In this document: positions 15,177-23,627 of the stretch, piece after piece
Numbering within the stretch: position 1 is the stretch's first letter
How the letters are laid out: every line of letters begins with the position of its first letter
Origin: Candidatus Colwelliibacteriota bacterium
Lineage (GTDB): Bacteria; Patescibacteriota; Minisyncoccia; UBA6257; Colwellbacteraceae
Assembly (NCBI GenBank): GCA_023228665.1
Contig: JALOAR010000001.1
Location: 1-48,307, forward strand
Direction of reading: 5' to 3'
Length of the DNA stretch: 48,307 nucleotides
The notes under the pieces: generated by a model
What the model was told of the DNA's origin: nothing
The model's input: the letters and a program-made list of their open reading frames with translations, nothing else
The model's database searches: none
Translations under genes and position numbers: made by a program

Positions 15177-16562
15177 ATGAAGTTATATTTTTATGGAGGA
15201 GCGCAGGCGGTTACCGGAGCTAATTATTTACTGGAAGGAGAACCTAACGCTAAAGGAGAAAAAACTAAAATACTTATAGAGTGCGGATTATCTCAAGGCA
15301 CAAGAAAAGAAGAGAAAAAAAATTATAATCCTTTTCCTTATGACCCGAAGGAAATCGATGCTCTTTTAATAACCCACGCCCATATAGACCATACGGGCCG
15401 GGTTCCATTTCTTTACAAATCCGGTTATCGCGGTCCGATATATTCAACTCCTCCGACGAAGGATTTTACGGAGGATCTTCTTGTTGATTCCCAAGGACTG
15501 ATAGAAAAAGAGGCAAAAAAAGACGGGCGCGATCCTTTATATTCTTTACAAGACGTAAATAACTCGATGTTGCTTTGGAGAGGAGTAAAATATCGCGAGC
15601 CGATAAGGATTAAGGAATTTGATGTAGAGTTTTTTGATGCCGGACACATACTTGGTTCCAGTTTTATAAAAATAACTGCTAATTATAAGGATAATAAAAA
15701 AACGCTGGTTTTTTCCGGCGATTTAGGAAATGTCGGCACGCCTCTTGTTAAGGACACGGAAAGCTTTCAAAACGTTGATTATGTTGTTATGGAGGCTCTT
15801 TACGGAGACAGGCTGCACGAGAATGTTGAAAATAGAAAAGATTTGCTAGAAGACGTGATCGAAGAAACAGTAACTGCCGGAGGGGTGCTTATGATACCGG
15901 CTTTTGCAATGGAGAGAACGCAGGAACTCTTATATGAAATAAATGAGCTTGTAGAAAATACGAGGATACCGAGCGTACCGGTATTTATAGACAGTCCGCT
16001 TGCTATAAAGCTTCTTGCGACATACGAGAAATATTCGGATAATTCGGACTATTTTGATAAGGAGGCGATAAAGCTTTATAAGGAAGGGGATGAAATATTT
16101 AATTTTCCGAGGTTAAAGTTTACCCTTACTACCCAGCAGTCTAAAGAAATAAACGATGTGCCTCCGCCAAAAATAATAATAGCCGGTTCGGGGATGTCTG
16201 AAGGAGGGAGAATAATCCATCATCAATACAGGTACGTATCTGATCCAAAAAGCACGCTGCTGTTTATCAGTTATCAGTCTCCCGGATCATTAGGGCGAAA
16301 AATAAAGGACGGACAGAAAGTGGTTAAAATATTCGGAGAGGAAAAGATTGTCAGGTGTAAAGTTCGTTCAATAGGAGGATATTCGGCGCATGGCGATCAG
16401 GAAAAGCTGCTTGATTGGCTCCGTCCGGCCAAGTCTTCGCTTAAAAAAATATTTCTTGTACAAAGCGAGGGCGAAGCGGCGGAGATTTTTGCCGGCAAGG
16501 TTAGGGACGAACTTGCGATAGATGCGGTTGTTCCGGATCCTAAGGAAGCAATTGAGTTGTAG
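15177..16562 (+). CDS. beta-CASP metallo-beta-lactamase RNA-processing nuclease
   Basis: A 461-residue protein of the MBL/beta-CASP family (CPSF73/YSH1-like, related to RNase J). The signature HAHIDHTGR provides the metal ligands, with DAGHILGS, FSGDLGN and the C-terminal SAHGDQEKLLDWL completing the site. The beta-CASP insert contains IPAFAMERTQELL and GSGMSEGGRI. It probably cuts or trims RNA. I place the start at ATG 15177 rather than a TTG ten codons upstream, because the upstream codons overlap the terminator and a TATTAT element (15163-15168) ends 8 nt before the ATG. Confidence 0.9.
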   Translation: MKLYFYGGAQAVTGANYLLEGEPNAKGEKTKILIECGLSQGTRKEEKKNYNPFPYDPKEIDALLITHAHIDHTGRVPFLYKSGYRGPIYSTPPTKDFTEDLLVDSQGLIEKEAKKDGRDPLYSLQDVNNSMLLWRGVKYREPIRIKEFDVEFFDAGHILGSSFIKITANYKDNKKTLVFSGDLGNVGTPLVKDTESFQNVDYVVMEALYGDRLHENVENRKDLLEDVIEETVTAGGVLMIPAFAMERTQELLYEINELVENTRIPSVPVFIDSPLAIKLLATYEKYSDNSDYFDKEAIKLYKEGDEIFNFPRLKFTLTTQQSKEINDVPPPKIIIAGSGMSEGGRIIHHQYRYVSDPKSTLLFISYQSPGSLGRKIKDGQKVVKIFGEEKIVRCKVRSIGGYSAHGDQEKLLDWLRPAKSSLKKIFLVQSEGEAAEIFAGKVRDELAIDAVVPDPKEAIEL

Positions 16563-16642
16563 GGGAGCTTATAAATTAATAAAAGATTTCTTTAAGATAA
16601 TTTTCTAAAAAGGTATAATTTTAAAAAATACAGATAATTTAT

Positions 16643-17221
16643 ATGCAGGATTTTTATTTAAAATATAAGATATGCGTTTCCGGCGCGGCGGAAACGATGC
16701 ATTGCGGAGAAGAAGCTTTTAATACTGCTGAAACTCTCGGCAGAGAAATAATTCGCCAAGGAGCGGTTCTTGTCGACGGAGCAACCACAGGTTTTCCTTT
16801 TTGGGCGGCTAAAGGGGCAAAAAAAGAAGGAGGCATAGTTATAGGAGTTTCTCCTGCTGAAACAAAAAAAGAACACATCGTGCATTACGAGCTGCCTATC
16901 GATTATCACGACATAATAATGTATACGGGTCATGGCTATTCTGGCAGAAACCTTTTGCTTACCAGGATGGCAGATGCTGTAGTTGTCGGTTGCGGGAGGA
17001 TGGGCACTTTAAATGAATTTACTATAGCTTTTGAAGATAAAAAGCCTATTGGCGTATTGGAAGGAATTTGGGAAACAGACGAAGTCATAAGAACTTTGAT
17101 AGAGAAATCATATCGCGCTCATGAAATGAAAGATAAGATTATTTTTGCAAACGATCCCAAGACGCTTATTTCTTCGGTAATAGAGATGATAAAGGCCGAA
17201 GAGAATAATGGGTTTAAGTAA
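16643..17221 (+). CDS. LOG/MoCo-carrier-like Rossmann fold protein
   Basis: A 192-residue protein of the SLOG superfamily (LOG, formerly lysine decarboxylase-like, and molybdenum cofactor carrier-like proteins). SGRNLLLTRMADAVVVG and GCGRMGTLNEF occupy the place of the family nucleotide-binding PGGxGTxxE motif, which is altered to CGRMGTLNE, so the classical LOG phosphoribohydrolase activity is uncertain. It is cytoplasmic. It ends 3 nt before the permease gene, so co-expression is likely. Both a TATAAT 23 nt upstream and a GATAAT 4 nt upstream of the ATG are seen. Confidence 0.75.
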   Translation: MQDFYLKYKICVSGAAETMHCGEEAFNTAETLGREIIRQGAVLVDGATTGFPFWAAKGAKKEGGIVIGVSPAETKKEHIVHYELPIDYHDIIMYTGHGYSGRNLLLTRMADAVVVGCGRMGTLNEFTIAFEDKKPIGVLEGIWETDEVIRTLIEKSYRAHEMKDKIIFANDPKTLISSVIEMIKAEENNGFK

Positions 17222-17224
17222 GGA

Positions 17225-18343
17225 ATGCGTTTTTTAGAAAGCTTTAAAAAAACAGCTGTTCCCGCTGCTCTTTTATCTTCTTTAATAGTCGGCGCGGGAA
17301 TATTTTCTCTTCCTTATATATTTGTTCGGGCAGGGACTGTTTATGGCATTTTGTTGATGGTTTTTTTTGCGTGGGTAATGTCGACGCTTCATTTTCGTTA
17401 TGCGGAAATAATAGATCGCGATGACGGGAAAAAGAGATTTGTCGGCTATGCGAAAGAATATCTTGGAAATAAGGGATATATTTTTGGGCTGATATTTGCG
17501 GCAGGAGGGATAGCTTTTACTTTATCAGTATATCTTGCTCTTGCGCCCAGTTTTTATTCTTTAATATTTTCGTCAGCTATTCCGATTGTCGCAGTCTTTA
17601 TTTTTTGGATTATCGGAAGCGTTTTAACTTTACTCGGTCTCAAGAAGGCTGCTCCCGCGGGCATTATTATATTTTTAGCAATGGTGCTGATAATTGTCCT
17701 TCTTGGAATTTTTTCTTTTTTAAACGGCAATACCGGCAATATTGTTATTGCAGATCTTTTTAATCCCGCTAATTTAATATTGCCTTTCGGACCGCTTCTT
17801 TTTTCTTTTGCGGGCAGATCAGCCTTATCTTCAATAAGGGATAATTATAAAAGAGAAGATTATAATTTGGAGAGGTTTAAAAAAGCGATAAAAATCGGGA
17901 CTTTTTTGCCGGCAGCGCTTTATATTTTGTTTGTAGCGTCAGTAATATCTTTATCGCTTTATGGCGTTACTCCGGATGCTGTCGGCGGATTAACTAATAT
18001 TCCTCTGGCTGTTATTTCGGGTATCGGCGTTTTAGGTATATTTTCTATCCTAACTTCTTATATGGTTCTCGGAATGGAATTTTTGGGAATACTTAAAAAA
18101 GATATTAAATTAAAACCTTTGGTTGCCGGAGTTATATTTTCTTTTATTCCGCTTATTATATATTTTCTAGGTTCAGGAGATTTTATCAGGCTGGTGGGTA
18201 TTTCCGGAGGCGTGTTCTTGGCGGCAGAATCGATAATGGTTATTTTAATGGGAAGAAAAATATTTGGACGAAGAGCTACTGATATTGTTTTGGCAACGGT
18301 TTTTATTTTAGGAATAGCTTATGAGATATTTAGTTTGTTTTAA
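17225..18343 (+). CDS. amino acid permease, aromatic/hydroxy amino acid type
   Basis: A 372-residue integral membrane protein with about eleven predicted helices. The N-terminal AALLSSLIVGAGIFSLPYIF is the unwound first helix typical of APC-superfamily transporters, close to the SdaC/TyrP/Mtr (HAAAP) group. Substrate cannot be set from sequence by eye. For an organism with few biosynthetic genes, import of amino acids fits. It follows the LOG-like gene by 3 nt. Confidence 0.8.
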   Translation: MRFLESFKKTAVPAALLSSLIVGAGIFSLPYIFVRAGTVYGILLMVFFAWVMSTLHFRYAEIIDRDDGKKRFVGYAKEYLGNKGYIFGLIFAAGGIAFTLSVYLALAPSFYSLIFSSAIPIVAVFIFWIIGSVLTLLGLKKAAPAGIIIFLAMVLIIVLLGIFSFLNGNTGNIVIADLFNPANLILPFGPLLFSFAGRSALSSIRDNYKREDYNLERFKKAIKIGTFLPAALYILFVASVISLSLYGVTPDAVGGLTNIPLAVISGIGVLGIFSILTSYMVLGMEFLGILKKDIKLKPLVAGVIFSFIPLIIYFLGSGDFIRLVGISGGVFLAAESIMVILMGRKIFGRRATDIVLATVFILGIAYEIFSLF

Positions 18344-18387
18344 AAAATACACAAGCCATAATTTTATTATTCAGTTATAATTAACCG

Positions 18388-20073
18388 GTGATATTTACTG
18401 AAATTGCTTTGGCGCTTGTGATTGCTGCGTTTTTTGGATTTTTAGCTCACATTTTAAAACAGCCGGCGATAATCGGCTTTATAGCTGCTGGTGTTGTTGC
18501 CGGTTTTTTCGGTTTTCAGCATTTAAGCCAGCCGGAATTGATAGATAGTTTTTCTTCTGTAGGCATAGCCTTGCTTTTATTTATTGTCGGGCTTGAGATG
18601 AGATTTAGCGAGCTGAAGCATGTAGGCATATCATCTCTTATAACTGGTTTGGGACAAATTATATTTACGTTGGCGGCTGGGTTTGGCATTTTACACTATT
18701 TTCTTAACGTACCTTTTATTCCGGCAATATATATAGCGATAGCTTTAACTTTTTCATCGACGATAATAGTGATAAAGCTTCTTTCTGAAAAAGGGGATTT
18801 GCAAAGCTTATATGGAAGGATAGTTGTCGGTTTTTTACTGGTTCAGGATTTTGTCGCCATATTAATACTTGTTTTTCTTTCAGGAATGCAGGCAGGAGGG
18901 GATCCTCTGGCTAGTTTCGGGCTGGTTGCACTCAAGGGGTTGGGAATGATTTTGCTGACGATATTGCTTTCAAAAGTTTTTCCAAAAGTACTTCATCTTA
19001 TAGGGACTTCTCAAGAAATGCTTTTTTTATTCAGTATTGCTTGGTCTTTAGGCGTAGCGGCGATAGCAGCTTCTCCAGCTGTGGGATTATCTATAGAAAT
19101 AGGTGGTTTTCTTGCCGGACTCTCGCTTGCGAGCTCTTCCGAGCATTTTCAGATATCTTCCAAATTAAAGCCGATAAGAGACTTTTTCATAATAATATTT
19201 TTTATAGGGCTGGGCTTAAAAATGATGGAAGGCGTTGGTTCTATAGATATTGCCAAAGCGCTGATACTTTCTTTATTTGTACTTATCGGCAATCCTTTAA
19301 TTGTTTTTTTAATAATGAATCTTCTTGGCCACAGGGCAAGAACTTCTTTTATGTCCAGCCTGGCGGTGGCGCAAATATCAGAGTTTAGCTTGATAGTTAT
19401 GGCTATGGGGTACAGATTAGGGCATATAGGCCAGCCTGAAGTTGCGCTCGTAACTTTAATTGGCATATTTACCATTTTTTGTTCTTCATATCTCATAATA
19501 TACAGCGAAAAATTATATTCTTTCCTAAAGCCTTTAGTTTCTTTATTTTCTATTCGTTCGAGCAAAAAAGGAGAGGCTGAAACGGAAAAGCCTATGAAAA
19601 ATCATATAATACTTATTGGCGCTCATAGGCTTGGAAGAAATATTTTAAATTCTCTAACTGAAGGAAAGAGGAAGTTTTTAGTCATTGATTTTGATCCTAA
19701 AGTGGTTTCTCGGTTAACAGAAATAGGCATACCGGTTATATACGGGGATGCTTCAGACGAGGAAATTAGGGAGATTGCCGGCTTTTCAGGAGCTCGTGCC
19801 ATTATTGCGGCAGTACCTAATTTTAATGATAACGCGTTAATATTAGAGGAGGCTAAAAAGGCTAATCCGGACGTTAAAGTGATAAACACTGCTAGCGACG
19901 AGTGGCATGCAGCCAGGCTTTATGAGTCCGGGTCGGATTATGTAATAGTGCCGCATTATTTAGGGGGAGAGCATCTGGGCGCTATATTAAAGAAAAAAAT
20001 TGGGGAAGGACTATTGATTCTCTTAAGAGATCGAGTATGGATATTTTTGAAGAGCGCCTTTCTTAGCTTATAA
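18388..20073 (+). CDS. CPA2-type cation:proton antiporter with TrkA-N domain
   Basis: A 561-residue protein. Residues 1-385 hold about twelve membrane helices of the Kef/CPA2 type, and a cytoplasmic TrkA-N (RCK) nucleotide-binding domain (about 400-520) begins with IILIGAHRLGRNI. It likely exchanges K+ or Na+ for protons, gated by dinucleotide or redox state. The start is GTG 18388; TATAAT (18376-18381) ends 6 nt before it. The gene's TAA stop lies within the TATAAT of the next gene. Confidence 0.9.
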   Translation: MIFTEIALALVIAAFFGFLAHILKQPAIIGFIAAGVVAGFFGFQHLSQPELIDSFSSVGIALLLFIVGLEMRFSELKHVGISSLITGLGQIIFTLAAGFGILHYFLNVPFIPAIYIAIALTFSSTIIVIKLLSEKGDLQSLYGRIVVGFLLVQDFVAILILVFLSGMQAGGDPLASFGLVALKGLGMILLTILLSKVFPKVLHLIGTSQEMLFLFSIAWSLGVAAIAASPAVGLSIEIGGFLAGLSLASSSEHFQISSKLKPIRDFFIIIFFIGLGLKMMEGVGSIDIAKALILSLFVLIGNPLIVFLIMNLLGHRARTSFMSSLAVAQISEFSLIVMAMGYRLGHIGQPEVALVTLIGIFTIFCSSYLIIYSEKLYSFLKPLVSLFSIRSSKKGEAETEKPMKNHIILIGAHRLGRNILNSLTEGKRKFLVIDFDPKVVSRLTEIGIPVIYGDASDEEIREIAGFSGARAIIAAVPNFNDNALILEEAKKANPDVKVINTASDEWHAARLYESGSDYVIVPHYLGGEHLGAILKKKIGEGLLILLRDRVWIFLKSAFLSL

Positions 20074-20082
20074 TCCAATTAT

Positions 20083-20445
20083 ATGGCTATAAAGTATATA
20101 GCGGAGCAGTTTACGTTGTGGCTGGCAGATTTTTTCCGCCATTGGTATTTTGACGGCTTATTTTTATTTTTAAGGACTTTTGTAAAAACTCTTTCTTTTT
20201 TAGATAGAATATTTGCCTTAAGGGTCAGTTTAAAGAATATATTCAAGCCTATGTATCAGGATAATAGTTTTATAGGCTATGTTATGGGTTTTTCGTTTCG
20301 TTCTTTAAGAATAATTACTGCCCTTATTTCTTATTCTTTTATAGCTTTTTTGTTTCTTGTGGCTTACCTGATATGGGCAGCGATTCCGCCTTATTTGCTT
20401 TTAAAATTATTTAATATAGATATCAATGTTTCAAATCTACTTTAA
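20083..20445 (+). CDS. membrane protein paired with a Clp ATPase, unknown
   Basis: A 120-residue protein with a hydrophobic segment at about residues 20-40 and two clear helices at about 65-110. I know no family name. A TATAAT (20069-20074) ends 8 nt before the ATG and overlaps the previous stop codon. The last 20 nt overlap the start of the membrane-anchored Clp ATPase gene, so translation is probably coupled. The two products may form one membrane complex, which is inference from the overlap. Confidence 0.72.
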   Translation: MAIKYIAEQFTLWLADFFRHWYFDGLFLFLRTFVKTLSFLDRIFALRVSLKNIFKPMYQDNSFIGYVMGFSFRSLRIITALISYSFIAFLFLVAYLIWAAIPPYLLLKLFNIDINVSNLL

Positions 20446-22912
20446 GGACGATTATTACAAGCTTTCTTTTTTTGGGAGACTATTGTCGAGAGTTTTTATA
20501 GCTACTTTTACAGCGATAACCGTTATCGGTTCGGCAGTTTTTATATTATCCGAATCTGCAAACCTTCGATTCGGGGGAGTGTTACTTGCTTTTTTTGCCG
20601 GGGACAGAATATTTCATTTAAGCAAGTCGAGAAAATCGATAAAGAAATTGCCGAGGGGTGGAAAAATAAATGTGGCGGATTATATTTCTCCAAAGGCAAA
20701 AAATATGGCTGCAGCAGCTTTTAATCGGGCAGTTCTCGGAGAACGGGATCTTTCTGTTGAAATGATGCTTGAAACGCTTACTGTAAGAGAGGTTAAGGAA
20801 GCAATAAGACGTTTAGGCATAGATCCTGTAAAAGTTAAGGAGAGAGTAATAGAGATTTCTGGAAAAAATTTTCCAAAACAGGATAAAAATTTACTGAAAG
20901 ATAAAATGGAAACGACAGCAAAAGAGGCTTTCAAAATTGCTTTAAAGGCCGGAGAAAGATCAGTTACGCCGGCAGATTTTCTGGTTGCTCAAGGGCGGGC
21001 AGGCAGCGATTCGGTTATAAAAGTTTTTCGCCTTTTTGACATAGATCCGGATGATTTAGAAAAGGCTTTAATATTTGGAAGGCTTGCTAAAGAGAGAAAT
21101 GTGCCGAGTACATCTTTTTTTGCAAGAAGAATGCCTACGACCAAGATAAGGCCTGTAAATAGGGCATGGACATCAAGACCGACACCTACTCTTGATATGT
21201 TCGGGTTTGATATAACCGATATGGCGGTGGCAGGCAAATCAGGCTTTCTTATAGGACATAAGAATGAGTATGAACGCCTTGAAGATATATTGTCCCGTCC
21301 GACAAAACCCAATGCTTTATTAGTTGGCGAACCTGGAGTAGGAAAGGAGACAATAGTCGGCTATCTTGCTTACAGAATACTGAAAGATCAGGTGCCTTCG
21401 AATTTATTTGATAAAAGGCTAGTGGCATTAAATATCAGCGCTCTTTCGTCTGGCGCTGATCAGGCTGAATTGCAGCGCAGGATAAATAAGATAATAAATG
21501 AGATAAGAGAAGCGGGAAATGTAATACTTTATATACCGGAGATACATAATTTAAGCAGGACTTCCGGAGAGATGTATTTGTCTGCTGCCAATATATTACT
21601 TCCTCTTATAAGCGGCGATGAATTTCCGACTATAGGCACAACTTATCCTAAAGAGTATAAGCAGTATATAGACCAAGACAGCGCTTTTGCGGGAGTATTT
21701 GAATCTATCCCGGTGGGAGAAATATCTGAAGACGAGGCAGAAGAGTATCTTTCTTATGAAAGCGTTGTTCTCGAGAGGGAATGGAAGATAGAGATATCTT
21801 TTGCTTCTATAAAAAAAGCGGTATTGATAGCAAAGAAATATTTTCATAAAAAACCCCTGCCTTCTTCAGCAGAAGATTTATTGAAAGAAGCATTATCGGA
21901 AGCAAGGAGAAGAGGAGATGATGTTCTTGATGAAAGCGATATTATAAGGGCGGCTGAAAAGAGAGTTAATATTCCGATACATCATGCCGGTCCGGCTGAA
22001 GCAGAAAAACTTTTAAATCTAGAGGCTGAAATACATAAAAGGCTTGTGGATCAAGAGGAAGCGGTTGGAGCTGTTTCTAGGTCTCTTAGGGAGTATAGAA
22101 GCGGTCTTTCAAGAAAGGGCGGGCCGATAGCTTCTTTTCTTTTTGTTGGTCCAACTGGCGTTGGAAAAACTGAACTTGCAAAAATTTTGGCAGCGATACA
22201 ATTCGGATCCGAGGAAATGATGGTGAGAATAGATATGTCTGAATATCAAGATACGGGGAGCGTATCGAGGCTTATAGGATCTAGTGGCGGAAAAATATAC
22301 GGAGCGCTTACCGAATCAGTTTCAGAAAAGCCTTACAGCTTGATACTTCTTGATGAATTTGAAAAGGCAAACGGAGATGTTTTAAATTTATTTTTACAAG
22401 TTTTGGATGACGGAAGGCTGACGGACGGATTGGGCAGAACTGTTGATTTCCAAAATACTATAATAATAGCTACCTCTAATGCTCATTCGGGATTTATTAA
22501 GGATTCTCTTGATAAAGGCGAAGATCCTGCCCAAATTTCCGAGATTTTAAAAAAGAGGCTTACTGAATATTTTAAGCCAGAATTATTAAATAGGTTTTCT
22601 GATATAATCTCTTTTAAAACTCTATCTGTTTCTGATATGGAAAAGATAACAAAATTAAATTTGGCGTCTTTAGCTGGAATGCTTGAAGAAAGCCAGGGAA
22701 TAATGATCAATTTTGACGATAGAGCAGTAGCTGCCTTAGCAAGGCAGGGATACGATCCTACTTTTGGAGCAAGGCCTTTGCGAAATGCTATATCAAAATC
22801 AATAAAGGATCCGCTGTCTTCAAAAATATTGTTAGGCGATATAAAAAGAGGCGATATAGTCAGCGTTTCTTGCGGGGAAGACGGCGTTTTTTCTTTTTCA
22901 CCCGCATCTTAA
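20426..22912 (+). CDS. membrane-tethered ClpC/ClpB-like AAA+ ATPase with degenerate first AAA domain
   Basis: An 828-residue protein. Two hydrophobic segments (about 24-43 and 48-60) precede paired Clp_N-like repeats (about 88-220). In the first AAA module (about 290-510) Walker A is GEPGVGKE instead of GKT/S (301-308), Walker B is LYIPEIH with Pro for the key Asp (368-374), and the Arg-finger region reads AFAGVFES instead of a double Arg. The second module is intact: GPTGVGKTELAK (575-586), LLDEFEKA (641-648) and LLNRF. It likely unfolds proteins at the membrane with only the second ring hydrolysing ATP. No clpP is in the window. Confidence 0.88.
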   Translation: MFQIYFKDDYYKLSFFGRLLSRVFIATFTAITVIGSAVFILSESANLRFGGVLLAFFAGDRIFHLSKSRKSIKKLPRGGKINVADYISPKAKNMAAAAFNRAVLGERDLSVEMMLETLTVREVKEAIRRLGIDPVKVKERVIEISGKNFPKQDKNLLKDKMETTAKEAFKIALKAGERSVTPADFLVAQGRAGSDSVIKVFRLFDIDPDDLEKALIFGRLAKERNVPSTSFFARRMPTTKIRPVNRAWTSRPTPTLDMFGFDITDMAVAGKSGFLIGHKNEYERLEDILSRPTKPNALLVGEPGVGKETIVGYLAYRILKDQVPSNLFDKRLVALNISALSSGADQAELQRRINKIINEIREAGNVILYIPEIHNLSRTSGEMYLSAANILLPLISGDEFPTIGTTYPKEYKQYIDQDSAFAGVFESIPVGEISEDEAEEYLSYESVVLEREWKIEISFASIKKAVLIAKKYFHKKPLPSSAEDLLKEALSEARRRGDDVLDESDIIRAAEKRVNIPIHHAGPAEAEKLLNLEAEIHKRLVDQEEAVGAVSRSLREYRSGLSRKGGPIASFLFVGPTGVGKTELAKILAAIQFGSEEMMVRIDMSEYQDTGSVSRLIGSSGGKIYGALTESVSEKPYSLILLDEFEKANGDVLNLFLQVLDDGRLTDGLGRTVDFQNTIIIATSNAHSGFIKDSLDKGEDPAQISEILKKRLTEYFKPELLNRFSDIISFKTLSVSDMEKITKLNLASLAGMLEESQGIMINFDDRAVAALARQGYDPTFGARPLRNAISKSIKDPLSSKILLGDIKRGDIVSVSCGEDGVFSFSPAS

Positions 22913-22967
22913 AAAAATATCAGGTTTTTATTACTGGTAGTTGTGAGTTATTATTAATAAGAAAAAT

Positions 22968-23627
22968 ATGATAGGGGATTTTGTAAAATCTTTTAAAATA
23001 AGTAAGATTGCCAAAAATTTTATTATCGCGGATCTTGTTCTTTTTGGCGGATGGGGTCTTGTTTCTCCGATAATGGCGGTTTTTATAATAGATGAAATTC
23101 CGGGCGCGAATCTTGTTACGGTTGGGCTTATGACTACTATATATTGGGCTGTTCGGTCGTCTATAGAATTGCCTATAGCGACAGTAATAGAAAAGACTAA
23201 GTCGGAAAAGGACGATCTTTATGTTCTTATATTGGGCTTATTGCTTGTGTCGGTGGCTGCTTTTTGGCTTACGGTCGTTAAGACTGTCCCCCAGCTTTTT
23301 GTTAATCAAGCAATAAAGGCATTAGGCTTTGCTTTTTATGCCGCTTCTTGGTCGGGAATATTTTCTCGCCACATAGATACGGATAAGGCAGCGAGAACTT
23401 GGGCTATCGATCATACAGTGCTGGGTATCGCCACAGGAATAACCGGAGCGGTTGGCGGATATCTTGCTGTACGTTTTGGCTTTGATGCCATATTCGTGGC
23501 GGCGGGGATAACGTCTTTTATAGCGGCGGTTATAGTTTTTCTTGTTCCGGATATAGTATTTCCTGGCAAGAAATACAAGCCTGTGTTTAAAGGGATTCGC
23601 AACCATTCGCCAAAGACTGAAAGATGA
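22968..23627 (+). CDS. half-length MFS-type transporter
   Basis: A 219-residue protein with about six predicted helices resembling one half of a major facilitator transporter (for example WGLVSPIMAVFIIDEI and the loop RHIDTDKAARTW between helices 4 and 5). Typical MFS proteins have 12 helices and about 400 residues. The frame ends with a proper TGA that overlaps the polX start by 4 nt (ATGA), and no second half follows, so it looks like a finished short gene rather than a sequencing error. It could dimerise. Substrate is unknown. Confidence 0.72.
   Translation: MIGDFVKSFKISKIAKNFIIADLVLFGGWGLVSPIMAVFIIDEIPGANLVTVGLMTTIYWAVRSSIELPIATVIEKTKSEKDDLYVLILGLLLVSVAAFWLTVVKTVPQLFVNQAIKALGFAFYAASWSGIFSRHIDTDKAARTWAIDHTVLGIATGITGAVGGYLAVRFGFDAIFVAAGITSFIAAVIVFLVPDIVFPGKKYKPVFKGIRNHSPKTER

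Noticed and set aside
23624..23627. UGA recoded to glycine or tryptophan
   Set aside because: TGA ends several complete genes here (the MFS gene and the phosphohexomutase N-part), and the reading frames make sense with the standard bacterial code.
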